64,000 bases of DNA, from NCBI RefSeq assembly GCF_003751385.1, contig NZ_RJVA01000010.1:496001-560000 (forward strand), in the 5' to 3' direction. Origin of the DNA: Desulfosoma caldarium (lineage in GTDB: Bacteria > Desulfobacterota > Syntrophobacteria > Syntrophobacterales > DSM-9756). Below, one piece after another: positions 1 through 7,644 of the stretch. Position 1 is the stretch's first letter. Each line of letters begins with the position of its first letter. The position numbers were made by a program, and so were the translations under genes. The notes beneath the pieces were generated by a model. The model was not told the DNA's origin, did not search any database, and was given only the letters and a program-made list of their open reading frames with translations.

Positions 1-1176
1 TTCAATGTACGTTTCGCCAACGCACATTTCTCGAGCCAGTTCCACCGCGATCTGCGTGACCCGCTCCGAATGCTTGCCCGTGTAAGGATCCTTGGCTTCC
101 AAAGCGTTCACCAAAGATCGTAGAATGCCGTAAAAGTTGCTGATGAGGCTCTCATAGAGAGCCATATTTTCCACGGCAAGAGCTGCCTTTTTGACAAGGA
201 AATCCAACAAGGCTTCCTCGTCACGGCCCGTAGACTTTTCCGGGCCTTCATGTAAGAGGACCAAGAATCCAAACAGTTCCCCTCGAATCCAAAGAGGCCA
301 GAGGCTGCAGGATGCGTTGAGAATACCGGCCATGGAAAAGGACACGGACGATTCGGAAAAAGGCTTCGACAAGGCCCCAACACGGTTCGTCTCGTGCTTT
401 GAACCGTTGGAACTTCCGTTCTGCGAAAGTGCCGAAAAAGCGCTGACGATGGACCTGAGCGCAGCACGAACGGGGCGCTTTTCCTGCGCCAAGAGGTGAC
501 GCAGCGTCATGTCGGAGACGGGAAGAATCTTTGGCAGATGCCCGTTGGAAAGGCCTTTGTGGGCCATGAGGACAATGCGTTGGTGATCGGGCAGGTAGAT
601 AAAAAAACCCACTCTTTTTCCAGGTACCACCGAAGCTGCCAGATCGGCGATGGCCGTGTACAGGTCGTCACTGGACCGCGTCTCATCGATCGCTCGAGAA
701 ATGTGAAACAGCTTGTCATTGAATCGTATTTTCTTTTGCAGTTCCTTGTTGACCACCTTCAGCTGTTCCTGGGCCTGGCACTCTAGTTTCAAGCTCACAT
801 TTTCAAGCAGAAGGGCTCTTTCCTTGACGACGCGTTCCATGGCCAGGGCCAAATCCTGAAGCGTAAACGGTTTGGTCAGAAAGTCCGATGCGCCAAGCCG
901 CATGGCCCCAATGGTGGCGTCCATGGTCGGATAACCACTCATCATAATCACGGGAAGCGTTCGATCCCTTTCCTTTAAGCGCCCAAGAACATTGACGCCG
1001 TCCATGTCGGGGAGTTTGAGATCGATAAAAGCACAGTCGAACTTTTGGTGCTCAAAAGCCCGCAGAGCCTCCGAGGCTCGAGAACACACCAGCACCTTCT
1101 CGTGGCCCAACTGCAGCAAATAATCCCGCAGGATTTCGCCCAAAAGCTGGTCGTCTTCCACGATCAGAATATTCAT
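1..1176 (-). CDS. Response regulator with REC, GAF-like and HD-GYP domains (3' end outside the window)
   Basis: The frame is open for all 392 codons from the ATG at 1176 to the window edge, so the C-terminus is missing. Residues 1-120 form a receiver domain (MNILIVEDDQ, acceptor Asp in DLKLPDMDG, KPF near residue 103). A coiled coil follows, then a GAF-like region at roughly 160-345. The last 40 residues contain the start of an HD-GYP domain (NALEAKDPYTGKHSERV), which in this family hydrolyses cyclic di-GMP. The HD and GYP residues themselves mostly lie beyond the edge, so activity cannot be judged. The start overlaps the stop of the upstream regulator by four bases (ATGA), so the two are probably translationally coupled. 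The domain order is seen; cyclic di-GMP turnover is inferred from the family. Confidence 0.85.
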   Translation of the reverse strand, partial: MNILIVEDDQLLGEILRDYLLQLGHEKVLVCSRASEALRAFEHQKFDCAFIDLKLPDMDGVNVLGRLKERDRTLPVIMMSGYPTMDATIGAMRLGASDFLTKPFTLQDLALAMERVVKERALLLENVSLKLECQAQEQLKVVNKELQKKIRFNDKLFHISRAIDETRSSDDLYTAIADLAASVVPGKRVGFFIYLPDHQRIVLMAHKGLSNGHLPKILPVSDMTLRHLLAQEKRPVRAALRSIVSAFSALSQNGSSNGSKHETNRVGALSKPFSESSVSFSMAGILNASCSLWPLWIRGELFGFLVLLHEGPEKSTGRDEEALLDFLVKKAALAVENMALYESLISNFYGILRSLVNALEAKDPYTGKHSERVTQIAVELAREMCVGETYIE

Positions 1177-1889
1177 CGAATTTCATCCACTTGGCGAAGA
1201 ATATGCCTCTTGAGTCGCTCGAACTCGGCGTCATCCACAATGCGTTCTCGGCGCAATTCCTTGAGGCGCTCCAGGTCCGTAAGGACTTGGGCCATGGGAT
1301 CCTTTGGTCCTTCGAGGGCATTGAGGGGCAGAGGTTGTCCGGAAACCAGGAGCATGGAAGATCGCCCCGTGAAGCCGCTGGATGCCGCGCCCTCGGCCGC
1401 ATCGTCGCCGTTTTCCTCGTTCCGCCCTGCCTTTCGCGCCTCATTTTCCAAGGCCTGCAGACGCAGGTAGGCCTTTTCCAATTCCTGCAAAAGTGCCAGG
1501 CGCTCCCGAAGCATTCTCACCCTATCGATGGCGTTTCGCGTGGAAACCGCCACTTCGTCAATGCGAAAGGGTTTTTGAATGTAGTCATAAGCTCCGCTGC
1601 GAATGGCTTCTACGGCCGATTCCAAGCTGCCATACCCGGTAATGATCAGGGCCAGAATGTCGGGATAAAGCTGGCGAGCTCGTTTGAGGAGCGTCAATCC
1701 GTCGATGCCAGGCATGTTGAGGTCCGTGATGAGAATGTCGAAGCGGGAGCGTTCCAGCAGCGCTACCGCCTCTTCGCCACTGGCCGCCAAAGAAAGTTCC
1801 GTGTCCTCTTCAGCAATGGCGTCTCTGAGTACGTCACGGTACACTTCATCGTCATCGACAATCAAAATTTTGACTGGCCGTTTTTCCAC
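1173..1889 (-). CDS. Response regulator with a SHOCT-like C-terminal tail, no DNA-binding domain
   Basis: A 238-residue protein. Residues 5-125 are a receiver domain with the acidic pair in VDDDE, phosphoacceptor Asp in ITDLNMPGIDG and the conserved Lys in QKPF. A predicted coiled coil (about 125-155) and a flexible Gly/Ala/Glu-rich linker follow. The last 30 residues (LERLKELRRERIVDDAEFERLK) resemble the SHOCT short C-terminal domain, a small helical oligomerisation module. There is no helix-turn-helix, ATPase or GGDEF/HD-GYP domain, so output is probably by protein contact. It overlaps the HD-GYP regulator by four bases. The receiver call is firm; the SHOCT assignment is by eye. Confidence 0.85.
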   Translation of the reverse strand: MEKRPVKILIVDDDEVYRDVLRDAIAEEDTELSLAASGEEAVALLERSRFDILITDLNMPGIDGLTLLKRARQLYPDILALIITGYGSLESAVEAIRSGAYDYIQKPFRIDEVAVSTRNAIDRVRMLRERLALLQELEKAYLRLQALENEARKAGRNEENGDDAAEGAASSGFTGRSSMLLVSGQPLPLNALEGPKDPMAQVLTDLERLKELRRERIVDDAEFERLKRHILRQVDEIR

Positions 1890-1943
1890 GTCTCATCCTC
1901 AATGCCAACTCATTCACCCCATCGCCGTCCCACACTGGGGCCC

Positions 1944-2342
1944 TCACACCTTGCCGTTTAGCAAGACCCCTGTCAACTCCTCCAGCTTTTCCCTCAACCT
2001 GAGCATCTCCTCGGGGGGGATCTGCCGAATGATCTCCCCGGTGTCCTTGTCCAGAACGCGCACCACCAAGTCCCCCGTCTTATCACGGATTTCAAAACTT
2101 AACCGAATGCTGTGCTGGAGCAAATACTGCTGCACATCCTCGACCACATTCTGAACATCTTTTAAGTTAACAAGATTCATGCCGGAATTGGAAGCCTCCT
2201 CGTCCGGGCGCCGCATGGCGGACTGAGACGTTTCTTTGGAAGCTTCCACCGGGGCAATAATCGTCTGCGGCTTCCACTGCGGGTCCTCTCGAACCCACAT
2301 GTCCGCCGACACCGCCGTCAATTGATTCACTTTGACGTCCAT
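1944..2342 (-). CDS. flaG: FlaG-family flagellar protein
   Basis: About 132 residues when started at MDVKVNQL, which has a strong AGGAGG site eight bases upstream; an in-frame ATG further up adds 16 residues. The C-terminal half carries the FlaG signature: LSFEIRDKTGDLVVRVLDK followed by TGEIIRQIPPEEMLRLREKL. FlaG proteins are small, associated with flagellin genes, and linked to filament length or cap function, with no known catalytic role. The gene lies four bases after the upstream lipoprotein gene on the same strand, so the two are probably co-transcribed. It is the only flagellar gene in the window. Confidence 0.85.
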   Translation of the reverse strand: MDVKVNQLTAVSADMWVREDPQWKPQTIIAPVEASKETSQSAMRRPDEEASNSGMNLVNLKDVQNVVEDVQQYLLQHSIRLSFEIRDKTGDLVVRVLDKDTGEIIRQIPPEEMLRLREKLEELTGVLLNGKV

Positions 2343-2346
2343 CTCT

Positions 2347-3012
2347 TTACCCTCCTGGCTCATTTGAGGCATCCCGCCCCGCTCTTCCATCCATGTTAGC
2401 GCCCTTAAGAAAGGACGCTAGCTGCCATGCCATGTGCCGAGCCACCTGACGGTGGTCCGCCGCCCCTGGGCCGGAGACCACGTGCCACAACAATTCCACA
2501 TCGGTCGATGGAAAAGATCGACCCGTCTGCACCACTTCCCACAGGGTCACGAGTTTGTGAGCGTCCACAAGACGAACGGTGATGACCAGCACCGTGGGAA
2601 GCGCCCCCGACCCCACGTGGATTTGCTCGACGGTTCCTGTGAGCACCAATCCGCAGGCGTCCGGCATCTCCTTCAGGCCAAAGCTCGCTTCCATGCCGGG
2701 TTCTTGGGGTTCCATGATCAGAGGCGACGAAAACACGCCCTCTCGGGCCAGTACTTGCCGGTACGCGGAGGCCAGCGGCATGCCCACGCTTTCCATTCCC
2801 GCAGGGCTCTGAAACGGAAGGATGCACAGGCGCCTGTGCGCGTAAGGATCATAGGGCCGCCAGGAAATGACATCCAAAGGGGCTAGCTGGACCGGACTGG
2901 ACCTTTGAAAGTCAGGTCCCGTCGCGCATCCGGCAGCGCACGCAACGAACACCAGCCCCACAAGGCTCCATGAGGCTTTCCAACGAAGACCGAAAAAGAC
3001 AAAAAGCTTCAT
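2347..3012 (-). CDS. Predicted lipoprotein upstream of flaG
   Basis: About 221 residues from MKLFVFFGLRWK. A hydrophobic signal peptide ends in a lipobox-like VACAAGC, so the mature protein should be lipid-anchored at Cys of AGCATG. An upstream in-frame ATG at 3114 would put 34 charged residues before the signal, so the later start is preferred. The mature part (RRLCILPFQSPAGME, then mixed alpha/beta sequence) recalls periplasmic lipoproteins of the LpoB/CsgG/GNA1162 kind that bind a partner in the envelope, but I cannot assign a family. The position directly before flaG suggests a flagellum- or envelope-linked job, which is inference only. Confidence 0.7.
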   Translation of the reverse strand: MKLFVFFGLRWKASWSLVGLVFVACAAGCATGPDFQRSSPVQLAPLDVISWRPYDPYAHRRLCILPFQSPAGMESVGMPLASAYRQVLAREGVFSSPLIMEPQEPGMEASFGLKEMPDACGLVLTGTVEQIHVGSGALPTVLVITVRLVDAHKLVTLWEVVQTGRSFPSTDVELLWHVVSGPGAADHRQVARHMAWQLASFLKGANMDGRAGRDASNEPGG

Positions 3013-3166
3013 GGCACCGGTCCTTGTCGCAGGCACACCGGCAGGTGCACCGCGCATCCTCCCATTTGCGTATTGACGATTCCAATGGTTTAATCGGAAG
3101 AAAAGGGGCAACACATGAGGAATTTCTGCAGGGGAAGACCTTGAAAGCGGTCACAGGAACCATGGC

Positions 3167-4822
3167 TCATGAAGCAAAACGCGCCATGATCTCCAAAAGC
3201 TTCTGATAACTCAACGGCTTGGAACACACAAAGTCCACACCACGATCCTTCAAATCCTCGTCTTCATACTGCGATCCCCAACCGCTCACCAAAATGACCG
3301 GAACCTTCGGTTGATGCTTCTTAGCACAAGCTGCAACCTCCCAGCCGTTGACATCGGGCATGCCAAGGTCCGTAAGCACCAGATCAAAGGGTTGCGCCAC
3401 CAACATTTCAAGGGCCCTGCGCGGATCGTGCAGCGCTGTGACAGTATGGCCCATGAGCCGAAGCATATCCCCCAGGAGTTCCAAAACCTCACGATCGTCA
3501 TCCACCACGAGCAACCGCTTTCTCATGGATTGAACCGGACCGGCCTTTGGGATCGCTGGCCGACAGGCCTGGGTTCGAGCCGCCGGTAATCTAAGAGTAA
3601 CGGTCGTGCCCTTGCCGGGAGCGCTTCGCACGCCCAGGTGCCCTGACCAGCGTTGGATCAAACCTGCGCACACACTGAGCCCCAAACCCGAGTTGCACGC
3701 ACCTTTGGTGGTGAAAAACGGGTCAAAAATTCTCTTTTGTGTCGGCTCATCCATACCCACTCCGGTATCCGTCACTTCTAGAACAACCTGATCCTCCTCC
3801 TCATAGGAGCGAAAGCGCAAAACACCCCCGTGCGGCATGGCATCAATGGCATTGAAGACCAAATTCGTCAGCACTTCACGAAAATCGGCAGCGTTAATGG
3901 CCGCGCACGCGTTCGACGACAATTCTTTGACAATTTCCACCCGGCGCCCTTGTTTTTCCAGGGCGTTTTTCCAGCGCGGCCGAGTGAGTTCCAAAACATC
4001 GTGAACCGCCTCATGGATCAGTGTCTTTTCTTCACTCTTTGAAACGCCGCTGTCTTTTCCCGTAAAAACCTGAAGGCGCCGCACCACATGGGCGCCGTCG
4101 AGCACCGCCTTTTCGATATTCTGAAGGCGGCGCCGAACCTGAGGATCCGCCTTCGAAAGTTCCTTATGCAGCAGTTGCGTGTTGCCGAGAATAGTCATGA
4201 GAATGTTGTTAAAATCGTGCGCCACACCACCGGCCATGGTTCCCAGGGACGCCAATTTTTCCGTGCGAAGAAGCTGCTGAGAATACGCCTTTTTTTCGGT
4301 AATGTCTTCCATAATCAGAAGAAAGTTCGCGCCGTGTTCCAAGGGCGGATCCAATGATGCCAAGGTCACGCTCACGGAAAAACGCCGCCCTTGCCCGTCG
4401 ACGGCCGTTGTGTCCGCTTCCCGAGCGCTCCCTGCACTTTGCGCTCTGAAAACAAGCCGCCGCAAGACTTCGCAATCCTCAAACAAGGATTCGGCCTTGG
4501 CTTCAGCAGTGCCGCTCAGCCACGAATCTAAAACATCGTTGGCCATCACGAACCGCGCCTGGGCATCCAAGACGCCGAGGCCATAAGGACTCAACCGAAA
4601 CACCTCGAATAGAACCTTTCGCGCCAGGTCGGAATCCACCGGCAGGGTTCGCGGCATGGATTTTAAAGGCTTCATGTTCCGGGTGCCGCCCCTTGATGGG
4701 TCTGCAATGGGTATGTGACCTTGGGGCAGGTCCTTTTGAACGTGAGCCGACGGAGAACCACTGGCTCCAGTCTCTCCCGTGAAAAGCGACGGAACGCGCT
4801 GGTCAACCTCAAATTCTCCCAT
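3167..4822 (-). CDS. Hybrid histidine kinase: PAS, HisKA, HATPase and C-terminal receiver
   Basis: A 551-residue soluble kinase with no membrane segment. A PAS domain (about 75-185, ending in an EDITEKKAYSQQLLRTEKL linker) is followed by the phosphoacceptor helix GGVAHDFNNILMTILGN (His near 200). The ATPase core has N box NLVFNAIDAMPHGG, G1 box DTGVGMD and G2 box GLGLSVCAG. The C-terminal 120 residues are a receiver (LLVVDDDREVLELL, acceptor Asp in LVLTDLGMPDVNG, terminal KPLSYQKLL). The layout matches cytosolic hybrid kinases that act in phosphorelays, here probably with the two regulators just downstream. The start follows a GAGGGG site; a later ATG at MKPLKSMPRTL is possible. Confidence 0.9.
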   Translation of the reverse strand: MGEFEVDQRVPSLFTGETGASGSPSAHVQKDLPQGHIPIADPSRGGTRNMKPLKSMPRTLPVDSDLARKVLFEVFRLSPYGLGVLDAQARFVMANDVLDSWLSGTAEAKAESLFEDCEVLRRLVFRAQSAGSAREADTTAVDGQGRRFSVSVTLASLDPPLEHGANFLLIMEDITEKKAYSQQLLRTEKLASLGTMAGGVAHDFNNILMTILGNTQLLHKELSKADPQVRRRLQNIEKAVLDGAHVVRRLQVFTGKDSGVSKSEEKTLIHEAVHDVLELTRPRWKNALEKQGRRVEIVKELSSNACAAINAADFREVLTNLVFNAIDAMPHGGVLRFRSYEEEDQVVLEVTDTGVGMDEPTQKRIFDPFFTTKGACNSGLGLSVCAGLIQRWSGHLGVRSAPGKGTTVTLRLPAARTQACRPAIPKAGPVQSMRKRLLVVDDDREVLELLGDMLRLMGHTVTALHDPRRALEMLVAQPFDLVLTDLGMPDVNGWEVAACAKKHQPKVPVILVSGWGSQYEDEDLKDRGVDFVCSKPLSYQKLLEIMARFAS

Positions 4823-4939
4823 GACCCCTCACGATGCCTTTGGGTTGTTTCGCGCCCAAAATTCCCCCTTTAAACGTATCGTCCAAATGAGGGCCGAGCC
4901 TTAAGAAAAAAACCATAAAGCCAGTAGTATTTTTCACCT

Positions 4940-6535
4940 AACCTGAGCGATTTACGCGCAAAAAAATCCCACCTAATGGGCTAATTACATGGTATAATGA
5001 GCTTGTTTTGAAACATCACATACCTCGCAACTGTAACCCAAAAGGTGGGAGGTTCATAATGGGACGTACCACAACCGCGACAAAAAGCAAAGCAAGAATT
5101 GAAGGCGTTGAGGTGACCGACGATACGCTCACAGGCCGCGGTGGTTTGAGTCTGTTTGTTCGCTATCTTCGCAACATCAAGATTTTTCGGCAGATCGATA
5201 CTTTCTTTGGCTCCATGCGTCGCAGCCGCAAGGGGCAGCCCATCACCGAGATTTTCAAGCAGCTGCTGTGTTTTTTTATGGACGGCACGAGCCGGCACCT
5301 GGTCTACTTCGATACCCTGACCAAGGACACGGGCTATGCCGCGGTCATCGAGTGTGAGCCAGGTCGCATGCTTTCCTCCCACGCCGTCAAACGGTTCTTC
5401 TGCTCTTTTTGGTGGCCGCGCATTTACTTGTTCCGCCACCTTTTGCAGCGGTTGTTCTTGTGGCGTCTTAAGCTGCAAGAGCCCGATCTGATTGTTTTGG
5501 GCATTGACACGATGGTCATGGACAACGACGAGGCCCGTGTACGCCATGGGGTCAAGCCCACCTACAAGCGTGTCAGAGGATTTCAGCCGCTGCAGATGAC
5601 GTGGCAAAACCACGTGATCGATGCGGTCTTTCGTCGCGGAGATGCCCACAGCAACAACGGCAATACGGTGGAGCAGATGGTACGCCATGTGGTGGCCAGG
5701 ATCCGCAAGCACTATCGAGCCGACGTGGCCATCATTGTTCGCATGGACAGCGGTTTTTTTGACCAGAAGCTCTTCGAGGCTTTTGAAGATTTGAGCATTG
5801 GCTACATCTGTGGCGGCAAGCTCTATGGGCCGATCAAGGAATTTGTGGCCCAAAGCCAGAGGAACCAGGCCGCCTGGGGCCTCTACAAGCAAGGGAGCCA
5901 GGTCTGGCAATACCTGGAGCTTGGCACAAGGTGCGGTCAGTGGAAGTCGTTTCGTCGAGCGCTGTTTTGCCGTCCGCTGTATCAAGATGCCCAGATGCTG
6001 TTGCCTTTTGCCCGGCCCGACACGGTGGTGGTCACCAACCTGGGTATGGGACAGGCCATCGATAAGGTGCTCACCAAGGCTGGACATGGTCAATGGCTTC
6101 AAGGGCAAGGGATCATCGCAGCTTACCACGGCCGGGGCAGTGAGGAGCTGGTGCATCGAGCGCTGAAGGATTTCGGCTTCGAACAGCTGCCTTTCAAGCG
6201 CTTTGCCCCCAATGCCGCCTTCTACTACACGATGCTGGTGGCCTTTTTTCTCTACGAGAGCTTCAAGCACGACGTCTGCGCACCGGTGGTCGAGCCCGTT
6301 TGCTATGCCAACACGCTGCGCCGTAGGGTGATGGACATCGCCGCCAAGATCGTGCGTCACGGCCGCCGTGTGGTGCTGAAAGTGACGGCGGCAACCTTTG
6401 AGGCCCTCCATTTCGACAGGCTTTGGCAAAAAAGCGGGGCGCCGCCCAGATATTGCTGGGGGTAAGGGAAGTCCAGCACCGAAGAAATCACCTACAAGTG
6501 GAGAGGTGTCTCCAAAATCGCGTAAATTTGACGAT
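4940..6535. mobile_element. IS1380-family-like insertion sequence (boundaries approximate)
   Basis: A single transposase gene is flanked by a short inverted repeat: ATTTACGCG at 4950-4958 and its complement at 6519-6527. Matches around that core are weak, so the exact ends and any target duplication were not resolved. The element sits between the kinase gene and the DsbC-like/oligosaccharyltransferase pair and disrupts no recognisable gene. The intact transposase suggests it may be recent. Confidence 0.65.
5059..6465 (+). CDS. IS1380-type DDE transposase
   Basis: 468 residues from MGRTTTATKSKARIEG, preceded by GGGAGG; an upstream ATG at 5008 has no site. The core carries the family pattern of a first Asp in VLGIDTMVMDND, then GVKPTYKRVRGFQPLQM, then a second acidic block in VAIIVRMDSGFFDQKLFEAFE. 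The C-terminal part (FEQLPFKRFAPNAAFYYTM) fits IS1380-like enzymes. The length is normal for the family and no frameshift is seen, so it may be active. A long antisense frame across it is a shadow. Confidence 0.85.
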   Translation: MGRTTTATKSKARIEGVEVTDDTLTGRGGLSLFVRYLRNIKIFRQIDTFFGSMRRSRKGQPITEIFKQLLCFFMDGTSRHLVYFDTLTKDTGYAAVIECEPGRMLSSHAVKRFFCSFWWPRIYLFRHLLQRLFLWRLKLQEPDLIVLGIDTMVMDNDEARVRHGVKPTYKRVRGFQPLQMTWQNHVIDAVFRRGDAHSNNGNTVEQMVRHVVARIRKHYRADVAIIVRMDSGFFDQKLFEAFEDLSIGYICGGKLYGPIKEFVAQSQRNQAAWGLYKQGSQVWQYLELGTRCGQWKSFRRALFCRPLYQDAQMLLPFARPDTVVVTNLGMGQAIDKVLTKAGHGQWLQGQGIIAAYHGRGSEELVHRALKDFGFEQLPFKRFAPNAAFYYTMLVAFFLYESFKHDVCAPVVEPVCYANTLRRRVMDIAAKIVRHGRRVVLKVTAATFEALHFDRLWQKSGAPPRYCWG

Positions 6536-6852
6536 ATACTAAACATCAGGGCTCTTTCACGAAAAAATTTCACTGTCAGTACCTGAAAGATGGCCATCGG
6601 AGTGGCAGAATCGACGCTTCGAAGGTCAAGGAAACGATCGCCGGCTCTTTCTTGCGCCAGAATCGCTCAATTTAGGTTTCATATGCCATCATAAACAGGA
6701 TCTTACAATGAAAAAATGGTCACAATGTGATGACGCTTTTCATGTGTCTTGTATCGGCACACGTTTTGCCCTACACTTCGCCGTGATCGGTGGGCTTAAC
6801 GGAAGAGGGCCCCTCTTTGTCTAAGACTTTGAACGCTGATGGGGAGATGACC
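6466..6852. other. Intergenic region between the insertion sequence and the dsbC-like gene
   Basis: It holds the right end of the insertion sequence (to about 6535), then about 300 bases without a convincing reading frame. A candidate sigma-70 promoter lies at 6749-6777, upstream of the DsbC-like gene. Confidence 0.5.
6749..6777 (+). promoter_or_regulatory. Candidate sigma-70 promoter for the dsbC-like/oligosaccharyltransferase pair
   Basis: TTGTAT and TACACT are separated by 17 bases, and the start codon follows about 75 bases downstream. The -35 box is weak, so this is a candidate only. Confidence 0.4.
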
Positions 6853-7623
6853 ATGCATTTCAAGACAGCCTGGGCGATTTTTATCACAAGCGTATCCGCG
6901 TTTCTCGTCTTTGGATCCCCTGGGCCCGAGGCCTCCTCGGCCGTGTCCTGCCCCGACATCGCCGTGGTTCAAGAAAGGCTCTCTAACGCTTTTCAAGGGC
7001 GAAATGTTACGGCTAAAGCCATTGAACCGTCGCCTGTTTCGGGTCTTTGCCAGGTTCATGTGAGGGTGAACGAAAAAAGTCAGATCCTTTACACGGATCC
7101 TTCCGGCCGCTATCTCATTTTGGGACAAATCCTTGACGCTCAGGAAAAGAAAAACCTGACGCGAGCCCGTCTGGAGGAATTCAATCGACTGACGGCACAG
7201 GACAAAGAGGCCTTAGACGATCTGGTGGCCTTTACACTGGGACCCGCCACAGCGCCCCACACGGTCTATTTCGTCACGGATCCTCAGTGCCCCTATTGCA
7301 AGCGAGCCGAAACCACTCTGGAAGCCATGGCCTCGGAAGGTGTACTTCAAGTGCGCTATGTGCTCTATCCCCTGCCTATGCACCCGGGAGCCCGCGAATC
7401 CTGCATCGCGCTTGTCTGTGATAAGAAAGGGCATGACGATTTCAAGAAAAACTACAAATCGGACAATCAGTGTCCGGAAGGAACGAACAAGATCGATGCC
7501 ACCATGAAGTTCATGCAAGCCCATGGCATCAATGGAACGCCCACCTACATTTTTTCCGACGGCACTTTTCGTTCGGGCGTGATGGATCGTTCAGCCCTGG
7601 AAAACAAATTGAAAGCCCAATAG
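6853..7623 (+). CDS. DsbC/DsbG-like thiol:disulfide interchange protein
   Basis: 256 residues from MHFKTAWAIF; GGGGAG lies six bases before this ATG, better spaced than for the ATG at 6847. A signal peptide covers the first ~30 residues (cleavage near PEASSA). An N-terminal dimerisation-like region (about 35-110) is followed by a thioredoxin fold with active site DPQCPYCKRAE and a cis-Pro loop NGTPTYIF. CPYC with a DsbC-type arrangement suggests a periplasmic disulfide isomerase. The stop is 21 bases before the oligosaccharyltransferase ATG on the same strand, so the two are probably co-transcribed. The nearby PilY1 proteins, one with about 46 cysteines, are plausible clients (inference). Confidence 0.85.
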   Translation: MHFKTAWAIFITSVSAFLVFGSPGPEASSAVSCPDIAVVQERLSNAFQGRNVTAKAIEPSPVSGLCQVHVRVNEKSQILYTDPSGRYLILGQILDAQEKKNLTRARLEEFNRLTAQDKEALDDLVAFTLGPATAPHTVYFVTDPQCPYCKRAETTLEAMASEGVLQVRYVLYPLPMHPGARESCIALVCDKKGHDDFKKNYKSDNQCPEGTNKIDATMKFMQAHGINGTPTYIFSDGTFRSGVMDRSALENKLKAQ

Positions 7624-7644
7624 ACCCTTTGTGTCCTTTTGACA

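Noticed and set aside
4981-6597. A 538-codon open frame antisense to the transposase
   Set aside because: It mirrors the transposase codons, has no recognisable domain and no ribosome site, and the plus-strand protein is a clear transposase.
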